From the NCBI RefSeq assembly GCF_921293095.1, contig NC_060246.1:12418001-12482000 (forward strand): a stretch of DNA of 64,000 nucleotides, written 5' to 3'. This DNA is from Ischnura elegans. Lineage: Eukaryota > Arthropoda > Insecta > Odonata > Coenagrionidae. This document shows, in pieces, positions 23,566-35,333 of the stretch. The notes under the pieces are model-generated. The model ran no database searches and was not told where the DNA came from. It worked only from the letters and a program-made list of their open reading frames with translations. The translations under genes and the position numbers were made by a program. Numbering within the stretch: position 1 is the stretch's first letter; each line of letters begins with the position of its first letter.

Positions 23566-24764
23566 TTTTTCAACTTCAAATAGGTGTAATTAATAAAAAT
23601 AAAGCAAAAAAGTTTAAATGAATTTGCGGAGGCTGATACTTCGTGGGAATCCATTGTAGGATATGAAGTAAATTACCGGGATCTTTTCCGCATAAATATT
23701 TATTTAAAAAGGAGTCAATATGTTTAACCTCTCTGCAGCACTGCACTGCAAAGTCTGTAGAGTTAGTCCTGATGATTCTGCAGTGCAATAAAACATGTTT
23801 ACTCCTTTTAAAATAAATATTTATGTGGAAATGCGCAAAGTATTTTACTTCATTTTACAAGTAAAGGAAATCCCGGTCGATAAAACGTCTGACGAGACCT
23901 CGATTACCGTGGAAACTTCAGAGAACTGCGAGGCATGAGTGCGGAAAAAAAACCATTTATAATATATCACTGAACTTCCTACCCTCAAGAGGTCAAGGTT
24001 GAGCTTACCACTCTCGACTTAACCAAAATTCCGATTTCGAAAGGTTACACATCTCTTGGCGCGGAATAGAAAGCCGACATAAGAACACCGGCTATTTGGA
24101 AGGCAAGGCATGTAACAGCCTTTGGGAGCGGTTAATAGTTGTGACTGTGGAATAATTCTTTGAATACGTCGTTATTGCGAATAACTCGAATAATATTTAC
24201 GCTGTCATCTTGAAATATTTATGGTGGATAGAGTTGATTAATATCAATATAAGAAAAACATTTACATTTGATAAAATGATTATAAAAATCTTTTAATATA
24301 GGCAAAGAGCAAATTTTGATTGTAGCTTACTGTATATACTCTGAAAAACTCCAGATAATAACGTAAAAAAGCAATAGCCTCAGGTTTCCTTTGTGGAATT
24401 TTTCAATTATGATGAGATCAGAACACACTAACTATTGCAATGTTTTACATTTTACTCAAACTTACACAACCAAGGTCTCGACCATCACCCGTCGACAGCT
24501 AGGTCAGTGGATGATCTTGAGAATGTCGGTTACCCGTCGACACCTAAGTCCTTGTAAGTTTGATTTCAGTTTGGTAAATTATTAAAGTTTGTAAGTTCTT
24601 CTATCACGACCACTTTAGTTTTGATCGAGTTATTCGTTGTTAGAAATGATCCGTCAACAGGGAGAAATGGATTAACTTGGTCGCCTGAGAACTGGCTTCT
24701 TCCACCGAAGGTTTTAATTCAAATCCTGGGAGTGGACGATGATTTGCTAATCATTATTCCGATC

Positions 24765-24849
24765 CTACAGAGGAGGGGGTGGTGAGATGCCTAGAGCGTT
24801 GCCTTTCCACCCTATGGGCTCGGGTTCGAATCCCGGTGGTGGTAGAGAA
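24765..24849 (+). repeat. tRNA-derived SINE head (family C)
   Basis: A box-A-like TGGTGAGATGCCTAGAGCG and a perfect box B (GGGTTCGAATCCC) flanked by GGTGG runs. It directly abuts the TIR element starting at 24850. The cloverleaf is incomplete. Confidence 0.5.
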
Positions 24850-25514
24850 TAGGGTAGTTTCCTTCATCAAAGAAAACGAAAGGCATTTATTGCGATTCGT
24901 TACCCACCATTAGTGTATTCGTAATACACAAATTATTTGGTTTTTGAAATACCGGTTTAGACGAATGGCGAGGGTCAAATTTTATCCTCATTTGAAAAAG
25001 GCCAGATTGGCGCCCATGCGATTCCACTCTGCATGACGTCACAGGGACCTAGTTTCTACACGAGAGGATAGGAGTTATACATCGTCTGAGGTTACCAATG
25101 CATGCATGAGGCACAGAGCTCAGGGAAACATGTCTTAATAATCACCTATTAAAACTGGCTAAGTTCGGAAAGTTTTCTTCGTTTGATAAGGTGTTTATAA
25201 ACCTTTTTTAAGCCAAGCGCTACCATCCAGCAAGGTACTCAGCTATCCGCTAGCATCCTGCGACGCATCAGCGCTAAGCCTCGCCTCAAGGTCACCTCAC
25301 CGGGCGGGAGGGGGAACCAGAAATACGACGTACGGAGATATTTCCCGGCATTCATACTTAAGCGTCGCGTTTTCGCGCGCTTGAAAATTTTCACTTTTCA
25401 TTTAATCGCGAAAAATAGATGTTGTCATTTAAAAATCTAAAAGCGTGAAATACGTACTCCAGGAGTAATAATCTTTCGATTAAAGCAATAAAAAAATAAT
25501 AGGAAACCACCCTA
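24850..25514 (+). mobile_element. 665-bp TIR element, copy 1
   Basis: The ends are inverted: TAGGGTAGTTTCCTT on the left and its counterpart (AGGAAACCACCCTA) on the right. The interior aligns over most of its length, in opposite orientation, with 48502-49172 (for example GGCGCCCATGCGATTCCACT, and ACTCCAGGAGTAATAATCTT near the right end). No transposase frame is present. Non-autonomous DNA transposon; superfamily not determined, with a possible TA duplication. Confidence 0.7.
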
Positions 25515-26486
25515 TTAGTAGAGACTGCCCGATCTCTGCTTGAATGATGTGTGGAGGATATTTCAAGCGCAAGTCTCCGTCCATCGAATGGGACGCTAAG
25601 CCATGCCCCCCTTGGCGCCTTTCGAGAGCAGGCTAATGCCGACGCCGGGTTTCTCTCCACCCATCCCTTCATGCCCTTCCCTCATGACACAAATGACTAC
25701 AACTGTCGGCTACCTCCTCCAAATACCATATTAAAACAATCCCTAAATCAATCGCTCGAATTTTTTTAATGCCCAAAAATTTGTTAATCCAGTTCCTTAC
25801 ATTAAACATATTAATTTTTTGTAAGATTTCATGTATGAATTCATTTCATAATGAACATCTTCAGCTGAGAAATTGAATTCACGGATTTCACGTCCATAAT
25901 AAAAATTTCTTAAAAGCATAACTAAAGTAACAAAAATTAAGGACCTTTACGTAGCTTCGGCGGTTAAAACCTCGAAGAGAAAAAATAAATCAATTGTCTT
26001 GGAAAAGACCAACAACCATAAATCGAGGTATATTAAGTCAACTTACCCTTTGGCGAGTCATTCTGATGAATAGGACATATATAAATAAGAGAAAGAGGTT
26101 TTACACAATTTCGAGGGCATTTCAACGTATAATGTCGTGGCTCTTTCGACTTTCTCCCATAACGTTAGAGCATAAGGGGGAATTTTGGAGAGCAAATGAA
26201 AGTGAAGAACATAGAAAAAAAAATGTGAGAGAGGGCAAGAGAAATTGAAACATAAATACTTTAAATTGCTTTATGTCCACGCAAATTTCCAATCCACCAT
26301 CGTTGCGAAAGTGAAATTGCTTTAAATTTCTCTTGGGAGGGAACCAATTTTTCATACGGATTCTCCCCGTTTGGAAGGAGAACAGTAACTTTGAAAAATC
26401 TTACGCAAAAATCTGATATACCACCAAAAAGGATATAAAATTAGCAGTAATTTAAAATTGAAAATATGTGACGAAGAATACATATT

Positions 26487-27165
26487 GTGACGGTCGCGGC
26501 CGTCCCAACCCTGGCCTTCACCCCCTCGTTCACCATCCTCACCCGTCTCCTATCCTCCCTCCCCCCTTTTTTACCCAAGTATGCAAGGTGGAGTGAATGT
26601 GAGTGAGTCGGTGTGAGTGAAGGTCAGCTATGACGAATGCCCAAGGTATCCCCCTATTTTTATTTTTTTTGTGTATGCGTGTGCGTCGGAACCCCCTATT
26701 TTCCCTCGGAGATGTATATAAGCCGAATGCACCGCAAGAAAAAAGAGAATTCTTAATGGTGTTACTGACTGTGCGGTATCCTGAAAGTGGTTGCACTAAG
26801 AGAAAAGTGAAATTACGAGGCAGAAGACATAAGGCAGCGAGCGGTGTACGACGGGAAACCAATTCGGACGATCAACTCCGGAATCCAAAGGTGGTCGCCA
26901 TGGAGGTTCCAGGGGCAGCCAGACCGCGCAAATTGCCGTCTCCGAGAAAATAGGAGACCGCACAAAGATAGACGAGCCTGCGTCCAGCCCGAACCACGGC
27001 ACCAAGGAATGGAGTCATCCGGTGGTCATCCAGGTCACGTAAAGTTATATTGCCCTGACCCCAGTAATACCACCCCTGAGTCCGAGTACTTGCCCCCGTA
27101 TGCAGCAATACGCCACTGTTAAGGCACCTTGTGCAATTCATCGACGCCTGAGTGATTTTTCTCAT
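26487..27165 (+). mobile_element. Candidate gypsy-type LTR/leader
   Basis: Begins TGTGACGGTCGCGGCC, which resembles the start of many gypsy-group LTRs. It has a clear TATA box (TATATAAG, 26715-26722) about 230 bp in, then a GC-rich downstream part. No partner LTR, polypurine tract or pol gene is present, so at most a solo LTR plus leader. The 60-107-codon frames on both strands are probably accidental. Confidence 0.4.
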
Positions 27166-27733
27166 TATGCTCAGACTTAGTCAGCAACGGAACTTAAATG
27201 TGTAATTGGGACAGACTTTATTACTTCCCAGATATAAAAAGTGTAACGAAGTCTAATAATTGAAATAAGTCCGCTTAACGGCATACATTTTGGCTTTTGT
27301 TAGATATTTAAAAAAAAATTGTTTCATGGTAATTTCAAATGCCCATTTCATAAATCATTTATTAATTCATCCATTCATCACTAACCCAATCATTTTCACT
27401 CATCAGGTTAAAAATTTCATGTAAGATGTTTCCTATTTTTGAATACATTTGTGCAAATGCTGAATGAAAAGGTCCTTGCGTTTCTTTGGGTATTCGTACG
27501 AAACCTATTTATCTACCTTCACCTGCCGCCGAGTCGTCACGCTCCTTACTACAATTTGGATCTCTTCACCACGAAACAAGCTGCGAACGGGAATCCTCCG
27601 CATTTATTGTAATGCTAAATTAAATCTTTCGATAAATCGTCCTGACTGGCAACTTAAGGAGGTTTATCATTTATGGGTGGTTTTCGCGGTTTTCATCCGG
27701 GCAACTGACGTTGAACCATTACAATATATGCGT

Positions 27734-28182
27734 CATCATCACTGGTCAACAATAGTAATATAAGATTGGATTGACGCAGCTCTCAACTCAATTCTCCTAT
27801 CAGCTAATCTTATCATGCCTACGTCTTTTTCCTTCTCCACATGCTTCTTTACCTGTTCCATATATTTTATTCGAGGCCTTCCTTTTCGGTTCTTGCCATC
27901 TACTTATCCCTCGACGATTTCCTTCATCAGGCCATCATATCTCAAGAGGGTTAAGTTAAGCCTAAAAGTTTATTCCGTCCTCTTTCCAAAGTTTTCATGT
28001 GGCTTCTCTTCTCTCCTACTCTTCTTACGACTTTCTCATGACTGATTCGGTCGATCCATTTGATCCTCTTTCTCCTCCGGTAGCACCACATTTCGACGAC
28101 CTCTACTCATGATTTCTCTGCGGCTCTTATTATCCATGCCTCACTTCCGTGAAGAAGCATAATCCAAATATTAGTTCTCATA
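27734..28182 (-). pseudogene. RTE-A LINE 3' fragment
   Basis: The reverse complement encodes a decayed stretch corresponding to residues of the element at 37610-41411. It runs from RTNIWIMLLHGSEAW (near 28180) through the C-terminal KYMEQVK-type region to the 3' end CCAGTGATGATGACG. Frameshifts and stops are frequent. A 5'-truncated insertion of the same RTE family, antisense to the host gene. Confidence 0.75.
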
Positions 28183-30060
28183 AACTGAAGGGAGATAAAT
28201 ATGCAATAATCTCTGAATTTATAACTTCACCACAGATTTGTGTGGGTGAAACGGGAAGTTAAAGGATAATAATCACTCATTTGTACTCATAACTTTTCCC
28301 TATTCCACATTCGAATTTTGCAAGGTCCAAAAATCTTGAGTGATATCTTATGATGTTTTTTGTGTCCTTCCTGTGTCCCATTGCGATCCATCTCCAAAGT
28401 CACTAACGACTTTAACCGCTAGTGCGAGCCCGAACACACATTTTTTCGTCCTCTAACAGATTTTCAATACTAGATAGGCTAAAAAAATTGTCACTTCATA
28501 TTTTTAGAAATTTTCCAATTTAGACAATGGAGAAAACGTATTTAAAATGTAAGTTATTTATTAATACAGTTATGAGCAAAAACAATGCAATTCTTCGCAT
28601 AATGGCTTCCCATTAAAATCTATTTCTTTTCATCGGTGACAGAAACTTTCTCTCGCTGGTTCCCAACTATTCACTGAATACATTAATGTGATATATCAAC
28701 TGATCATAGTGATATTTCTTTCCCCTTTCCTCAACGACCTGGGGTTCGAATATAAGAAGTTTGCTTCCTCTACCAATAGCCTATTTAATACTACCTAAAC
28801 TTCAATTTAATTTCTTTTACCTGACAAGTTAGACATTAGCTGCACCAAAAACGATCGTAGTAGCATTATCGCTCTATAATCCCTAATTGGCTCAAATTTT
28901 TCTCTCTTGAGGTCTTATTCAGGCATCTGCATCAGACAGGGCCTCGGTCCTTTTTCAGCGGGCGTAATATCTAAGCTTCGGTAAATCTCAACTCTTTAAA
29001 TGGTAACATTTGTAATTTTTATCGTATTATCGCAAAATTGAGTAATGCCGAGTCATTAACATTCCGAGGCCGCCATACTTAAAGAGGCAATGAAACTGAG
29101 TGCCTAGCTCACACAATTTCATTCGATTCAACAAAATATTTAACTAAAATTACCAACTTTATCTGAATTCGACACTCACTTCATTACAAAACCACTCATC
29201 ATTCTCTTGAGGGTCAATTAGACTTTGAAGTTGATTAAATTATGTACTGCTGGCGATTTAAATATCAAATTTTGTCACATTTAGTTGTTAATTTCAAAAT
29301 AATTTTTACAATGTACGCAATATATACTGAAAATTTTACCCTCTTAGTGCCGCGGGCCGATATATCGGTTTTTTCTTCTCCACCAAAAATTACCACGAGC
29401 CGAAATCTCAGCTTTGAGATGGGTAGCTGTTCAAATTAACAATAACTTGACAACTAAACTCTTGAATAAAAAAATCAAGACTAAATATATATTAGATAAT
29501 CAATATCGTGAGAGCAAAATAAAAACACCATGTTGATATTCCAAAAAATAACATAAAATATATATTTTTTTAAGGTGAAACATATTATTTTAAATACCTT
29601 CGGTATTTGTCCACAGTATAATTCCAAATAGATTGCATTGAGAGGGTTAAAGAACATTGTTTGCAAAAGTGGATAAATTTGCACGGATAGTCGATTACGT
29701 TATTAAATTACGCCAAATTGGCAGCTCAATAACGATTGAAGGCAGGCTAGAATTTGGCTTGCTGGCTTTGGAATCTGTGACTGCTAATTGCAACCGCAAC
29801 GCTCGATGCCTTCCCGCCGAAGCATTCATTGCTTTACGGTTTCGAACGCTAAATGAGGACACCGTCTGGCGAGCGCGACCCAAGGACGCTTCATCCTGCG
29901 GGGTAGACTACTCCTTGTCACACGAGTTCACTGCGTGCAACTTCCGGCAAGGCGAGCAGTCGGGAAAAATGACTGTTGAAAATATATTTTTTTTGCTAAT
30001 TTCCATTCTTGGGGAAAATTGGAAACCTCAAAAGTAAAATAGTACCAGATTTGAAATAAA
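28183..30060. other. Intron 1, no gene recognised
   Basis: A 126-codon frame at 29657-30037 lies in a locally GC-richer block (29730-29960) but shows no motif, no strong Kozak context and no splice support. I do not call it a gene. The rest is AT-rich. Confidence 0.4.
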
Positions 30061-30064
30061 AATT

Positions 30065-30215
30065 CACTTGGTACGTTCCATACGCACTGCGTTCTTTATT
30101 TCTGACCATAGTTTCAAAAAAAAGGATGTAATTATCAAGAAATGAAATACGGAACAAAAATAATTATCAATTATCAAGAAATAAAGTGTCAGTACGGAAC
30201 GAACCAAGTTAATTT
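30065..30215. repeat. Small foldback element
   Basis: AAAATTCACTTGGTACGTTCC at the left faces GGAACGAACCAAGTTAATTTT at the right in inverted orientation, with AT-rich sequence between. A MITE-like structure of about 150 bp with diverged arms. Confidence 0.5.
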
Positions 30216-30751
30216 TCATTTACTATTTCTTGGATCCAAAAAATAAAGCCACTAACTTTAAACATATCACCAGACGGGTCGTTGAAAAATCCGTTGACAT
30301 TGTTAATTGCAATCTTTTCCAGCGGTATCTGGGGTAAGTTTTTGAATCGTAAAAAATAATTAGGTTAATATACATCAAATTTTGTTATCTTTTGATGAGA
30401 ACAATACCTCTAGGTGGTGAAAAAATAATGGACTTTGCAAATTCAAATAGTAATGGGTATATAAGCTAATAGGCATCTAAAAAGATAAGGAGATACTTTA
30501 TAGGACAGTCGAGGATACTAGAATTTAATTGACCTAATAGGGATTGGTTGATGTATACAACGTTAGTTATTTTGAATAAATAGTATAAAAATATATATTA
30601 TTATATTTTATAATGGTATAAAAATTAATTATAGAAAGTTCCTGCGTGAATTAAATCCAACATTGGTAATTTAAGTACATCGGAGGTAGTACTTTCGATG
30701 ACTATCAAGAATTAGTATCGCGCACCTATAAATACACACCATTAGAATTCA

Positions 30752-30905
30752 GGAACCTGGATAGCCAAGTGGTCTGCGCATTGGCCCGGTAAGCCAAAGG
30801 TCCTTGGTTCGATTCCCTGTTCAGGGGATTTTTTTCATATGGCAATTCATAATTCATGTGTATTTCACCGCCGTTCACGAGGCAGTCTTCGAAATATTAC
30901 ACACA
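30752..30905 (+). repeat. SINE-A copy 3
   Basis: Best-preserved member: box A TAGCCAAGTGGTC, box B GGTTCGATTCC, then the shared tail GGCAATTCAT...TGTGTATTTCACCGCCG. This resembles a tRNA head whose acceptor stem no longer closes. Confidence 0.7.
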
Positions 30906-31683
30906 CGATAACATTAAATCAGGTAAAATTGAGATCATTGTAAATATAGACTGTTTACTCTATTTAAATCTGCGAGAATATCAGGTAAAATATGCACTAG
31001 TAGAAAACAATTATTTACAACCATTTCCAGAAAATGAACTTCCACCTGGAGCAAGAGTAGGCCAAAATGGAAAAGGGAGGAGTAAATATCTATCGTTGAC
31101 ACTGATAAGGGCATCCTTTGATGGAATAAATTCACATCTGCGAGCAGGAATAAGGTAGTTAAAGTAAATATCCTCGTATAAATCATAAAGAACCCTATGG
31201 CAGCCGACATATCCCACATTCTCAACTAAAACCTCTGTACGTGGCTTATCTCGATTTCTGAAAGCACTATTCTGTGCCAAGTCAAAGACGAAGAATGCTA
31301 AATGCATACATTTCGGTATTACAGCCATGGCTTTGGCACGTTACCAAAATCATGGTAAAAAATCATATAAGCATGAGGAAAGCTACCATGCATTTCACTG
31401 TCAGTGACAAAAATCCTTCATCCCTCAATCACAATTTCACACCAGTCAAGCGAAATGAATGAAGGTTAACATCCTTTGTAAGTTTTTACAAAATATAAAA
31501 ACCGTAAAACTAATAAAATTTTTAGAAATTTTATTAAATTTTGGAGGGTCATGACCCCTGTGAATCCAAATCTTCCCCAACATTTAATCATAAATTTCAT
31601 GCCTTTAAATGCTATTATTTCCTTCGAATGACCACCGCACAATAAACTAATTTCTAAAATTCCATTCTTGATTGTCTTTACAG

Positions 31684-31970
31684 CTGGCTGCAGCCCAGCT
31701 CACCTTCGACGAGCACCCCGTGCAACCGCCCGGAAATGCGCTGGACACCGTGGGTTTGGTGCCGAGCGGGGAGCGGGGACCAAGAGCGAGGGACCTCGCC
31801 GCCAGGCACGACGAGCACAACGAAGTGGGCTACCATCACCACCACCACACGCACGTCGACATGATCGACGTCAAATGCGACTCCCGTGGCATGGGGGTGA
31901 AGATCGTCTTCAGCGGCCCATTCGACGGAGTCATTTACAGCAAGGGCCACTTCGACGAGGCCAAGTGCAG
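31684..31970 (+). CDS. ZP gene exon: signal end and ZP-N start
   Basis: Acceptor TTTACAG at 31683, donor GTAAGC at 31971; enters in phase 0 and leaves in phase 2. It encodes LAAAQLTFDEHPVQ (end of the signal peptide and mature N-terminus), a charged linker, a run of five histidines, and then IDVKCDSRGMGVKIVFSGPF. That last piece is the first conserved cysteine and the ZP-N hydrophobic core typical of arthropod cuticular ZP proteins. The second conserved cysteine is in FDEAKC at the exon end. ZP domains polymerise extracellularly into matrix filaments. The coding sequence is noticeably more GC-rich than the flanking introns. Confidence 0.9.
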
Positions 31971-33287
31971 GTAAGCGAGAGAGAAGATTATCATCACCAA
32001 TGGGCAGAAAATGAGTGACACTAACTGAATGCGTGCTCCCAGGTTGACCTAGCTGGGCTACCAGCTGTTACCGTGCCATGGTCCAATCATAAGAATTATG
32101 GCCCAATCGCGATAATCACAGGCCGATTGCGAGGACTAGTAACAGGGGGTTTAAGGGACATAGAATTATTGTAGCATGCCATTACCATAGTTCTCCTTTC
32201 TAGAGTTTTTAAAGGAGAACCACTGCAGTGGGCGGAATAGGAATTAATTGTGGCTTGCCACTGTTTGTCTCCCGTTTTATGAGCAGGCTGTTTTTGGTTC
32301 GTTTTTGCACGTTTTTTTGCTCGCAAATTTACGCAACGTCGGGCTACAGCGGTGGCACCAAGTCTAAAATGTACGTGTAGAGATTCTGCGTCGAACGCAA
32401 ACTACGCGACTTATTTTTGAAAGTATTCATGGTGTCATGTAAGCAAAAATTCACTCGTCTCATGACGTACACCTAGAGGCGAGAATTTTTTTGCATTCTG
32501 TGCCACCGATCACTTCGACTCCAACCACGAAATACCTTCCTGCCGCTATGATGTGGTAAACGTCAATCGCCCAAGCGTCGTTCTTTCTCCCGTCGGCGGT
32601 CTGCATTTTATTTTCGCATTCCATGTGAATGGACCACTTCTACTCCAATCCACGAATTCACTTCCTGCCGCGCTCCACACTCGCCATGGTGGGTGCGACG
32701 CAGACGGCCACGAAGTTTACATTCGACGAAGACAGACTGACACGCTACAAATTGAATACGCTAGGACTAAAATCGATTAAATTGTAAAGTATTTTTGTTT
32801 GCCTTACATCGGTTTTACTGTCTCCTGAGGATAATTTTTTTTAACTTAGCGATTACTCAAATGGTTCCAGACTCAACTAATATGGCTTAGGGTGGCGGCT
32901 TACATTTCAATATCATGCGAGAATTAAATGTGTGGGTATGCGTTCCGGTACCTAAATTTTTATAAATTAAGCTCTGCCTGTAATTATAAGTACTTACAAC
33001 AAAACCTTTACCGATACCTTATTGAGGCGTATTCGAGGCCGTAAAATAGTATCCAACGGAATGCGTAGGGGTTAAACGAAATACCTTGTGAGGACGGAGA
33101 TTTCTGCGGTGAGCGATGAAGTTCTTCATTTTCCGTTGGTACCGTATTGGTCGAATAAGGTCATCCGTACCAGCGAAATCGTTGTCTTCGCAACACTAAC
33201 CGATGCGATAGTAACAGAAAATGAGGAACATCAACGGAATACCTTCTCTTTCGCTCATCTTCACCAGACGGTTGATTTTTCTTCCAG
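31971..33287 (+). other. ZP gene intron 2
   Basis: GTAAGC to TTCCAG, 1317 bp. No recognisable repeat or RNA; small open frames at 32553-32780 and 33088 onward are intronic (the latter runs into the next exon). Confidence 0.75.
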
Positions 33288-33423
33288 GTACGTGGAACCA
33301 GGAGCTGGGCAGTATACGTACTCGTTCACCGTTCCCTTAGACGACTGCGGCACGGTGCCTCCTGGGGGATTCGGCCGCTCAGTGGAAAATATAATCGTCA
33401 TTCAGACTGATGACGTTGTGCAG
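33288..33423 (+). CDS. ZP gene exon: ZP-N middle
   Basis: Acceptor TTCTTCCAG at 33287. It enters with one base, completing Arg, and gives YVEPGAGQYTYSFTVPLDDC and then GTVPPGGFGRSVENIIVIQT, ending DDVVQ. The single conserved Cys of the 'DCGT' motif and the ENIIVIQ strand are classic ZP-N features. The 3' end that preserves the conserved VVQ|E(I/V)WD junction is after CAG at 33423, followed by GCATGT, a GC-type donor; this leaves phase 0, matching the next exon. A GT donor at 33415 would also keep the frame but would delete VVQ, which homologues retain. Confidence 0.85.
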
Positions 33424-34073
33424 GCATGTAAACAAGGTCCTCGCTTCCACCATTAAATGTATAGAAATACTTTCTCCACGAATACTACAATAGAGGATCC
33501 TCATGGCGGCCTCTAAATGTGATCTCACCCACGGCGCATTTAAATGGGTTTCTAAAAGTCGTCACTCTTGTCACTGACGGACACATTGATCCGAGTTTCA
33601 CGAGGAAAAAAGACATAATTAGTTGCGCCAACCCAAATTTATATACATGATGATGTGATCTATCAAATTCATAACTTTTCCATGATATTCCTTCCAATTA
33701 CAAACATTATTCTGCAAAATATTGGGAAAAAAAGTGGATCGCATGGCACTCATCACCGCGCCGCGGACATTTTTAAAAACCGATTATAATGCGAATGAAG
33801 TGGCAACAGCGATCAGCCTTCTGTGGGATGGAATTGAACCTCATCTATGTAGTCCGCTTGACTTTCTTAATCCAAAGTACAAGCTGGAGATCGCAAATAC
33901 ACGAGGCACATAATTGCGCAGGTTATAACTGCATTAATTTCTCATAATGGCGTGCAGTCGCGCGAATACACGAACGAAATTAGAACAGGGGCTATTTTGC
34001 CATCTTACATCCATGCATTCTCGCATGAATCTCGACTGCGCCTTCGTACACATGTCATATTGTGCTATTACAC

Positions 34074-34320
34074 AAGGGCGTCCCCAGGATCAAAACTAGG
34101 GGGGGGGGCAAGCCATGGTTTTTCAAGTTGTAGGTAAGATTTAAGCATGGAAAAGGTGAATTAAATCAACATTTTAAGGAAACTGTAACAGCTCTTTATT
34201 AGTTTTTAAATTATTTTCTTGAAAAAATATTATTTTTCTTAAAGACATTGGCAATTTGTGCTTCTGGGGGGGAAGGGGCGGGAACTGCCCCCTCTGCCCC
34301 TCTCTGGTTGCGCCCATGCA
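34074..34320 (+). mobile_element. hAT-like MITE with G/C runs
   Basis: Left end CAAGGGCGTCCCCAGGATC with a following G-run; right end with a C-run and GGTTGCGCCCATG. The flanking 8-mers ctattaca and caattacg agree at 6 of 8 positions, consistent with an eroded 8-bp duplication. Related copies are at about 51778-52092 (same orientation) and 57595-57655 (reverse, partial). Confidence 0.55.
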
Positions 34321-34504
34321 ATTACGTATCCCGTGTAAAAATGCCTTGAGAAAGGATTTATCAGTAAAACTTTAACTCTAGCATCTACCCTAAACCCTGA
34401 TTGCTAATTTCCTCTTATCTTATATTACCTGACGGATGCAGGCTTCCTCGAATGGCATAACCGTCCATTAGGCTCCAGAATACTATTTGCATTTCCTTAA
34501 CGCA

Positions 34505-34730
34505 CCACCTAATATGAATTCATGGTGGAACAGTACTAGGTTTTTGCTTGGTGAAGCAAAAACTTAGTACTGCTCCACAAACTTTTATTTGCAGTCGACT
34601 ATTTTCGATGGCTATAGCGTCTTTATCAAGACAAACAGTAAATAACAGTAAAAAATCAAAGTTGTAGCCGTCGAAACTAGTTGACTGCAAATAAAAGTTT
34701 GTGGAACAGTTCTGGGTTTATACTTCACCA
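34505..34730. repeat. Two nested inverted repeats
   Basis: First, a tight hairpin at 34511-34574: GTGGAACAGTACTAGGTTTT against AAAACTTAGTACTGCTCCAC with a loop near GGTG. Second, ACAAACTTTTATTTGCAGTC at 34574 is repeated inverted as GACTGCAAATAAAAGTTTGT at about 34681-34700. A related GTGGAACAGTTCTGGGTTTA follows. A foldback element built of repeated inverted modules. Confidence 0.65.
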
Positions 34731-34938
34731 TGAATATCTCATCGTTCCACCAATTCACGCCAAACAGTTGATTTCATTGCCTAATATGAAGATATCCTCT
34801 CCCATAGAGTAATATATTTTGATTATTTCTAATCTAAACCCATCACCATTAATTTCCAGTGGTAACTATGAAAATAAATAATTTTGAAATCAATCAATTT
34901 GGCTTAAACTTTGTGAAAATCCATGTTGAAATGAAAAA

Positions 34939-35100
34939 TAAACAACTTCTGTGAGTTTTTCCTGGAAATTTTTCTTGGTGCGACACGTTTCAGTGCTGAG
35001 GCATCATTTTCAAGTACCTACTTAAAAATGACACCTCGGCATTGTAATGCGTTGGACCAATAAAAAGTTCCAGTGAAAAGTTACCAAGGTTGTTTATTTT
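34939..35100. repeat. Foldback element
   Basis: AACAACTTCTGTGAGTTTTT...CCTGG at the left pairs with the right end, where CCAGTGAAAAGTTACCAAGG leads into TTGTTT. Inner arms around CAGTGCTGAGGCATCATTTT and AAAAATGACACCTCGGCATT also pair. Diverged MITE-like palindrome. Confidence 0.55.
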
Positions 35101-35333
35101 CATTTCATACATAATTTTCTTTGATCTATCTACCCGATAGTCTGTTTCCAAGAGCGAATGATTAATTCAAATATACCATGCATTTTTACATCTCTTAACC
35201 AGTTTATCTAAATTTATTTTTAATTCAGCTGTAACTCTCTCAGGTCCACCGGAGAACGCAGAGGGAACGCGAGGAAGGGAATTAAGGAATTAGTAACAAA
35301 TTCCCGGTCTTTTTCATATCTCCACTCTATTAT

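Larger units (their letters stand above)
15699..31683 (+). other. ZP gene intron 1 (~16 kb)
   Basis: Starts GTGAGT and ends CTTTACAG. It holds the repeats and transposon fragments listed separately (17.1-30.9 kb). No additional exon that fits phase 0-0 and looks protein-like was found, but non-coding or alternative exons cannot be excluded. The 15.8-17.0 kb and 19.8-23.2 kb parts show nothing recognisable apart from G-rich runs near 15830-15920 and 16200. Confidence 0.6.

Noticed and set aside
29657..30037. 126-codon ORF as a possible gene
   Set aside because: No recognisable motif, no splice context, located within the large first intron; length alone is weak evidence here.
31668..32018. 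116-codon frame overlapping the first ZP exon
   Set aside because: Shadow frame of the GC-rich coding exon; Arg/Pro-rich, no motif, while the overlapping frame encodes a clear ZP-N start.
33088..33287. Upstream part of the 122-codon frame containing a ZP exon
   Set aside because: Intronic read-through; homology starts only after the acceptor at 33287.
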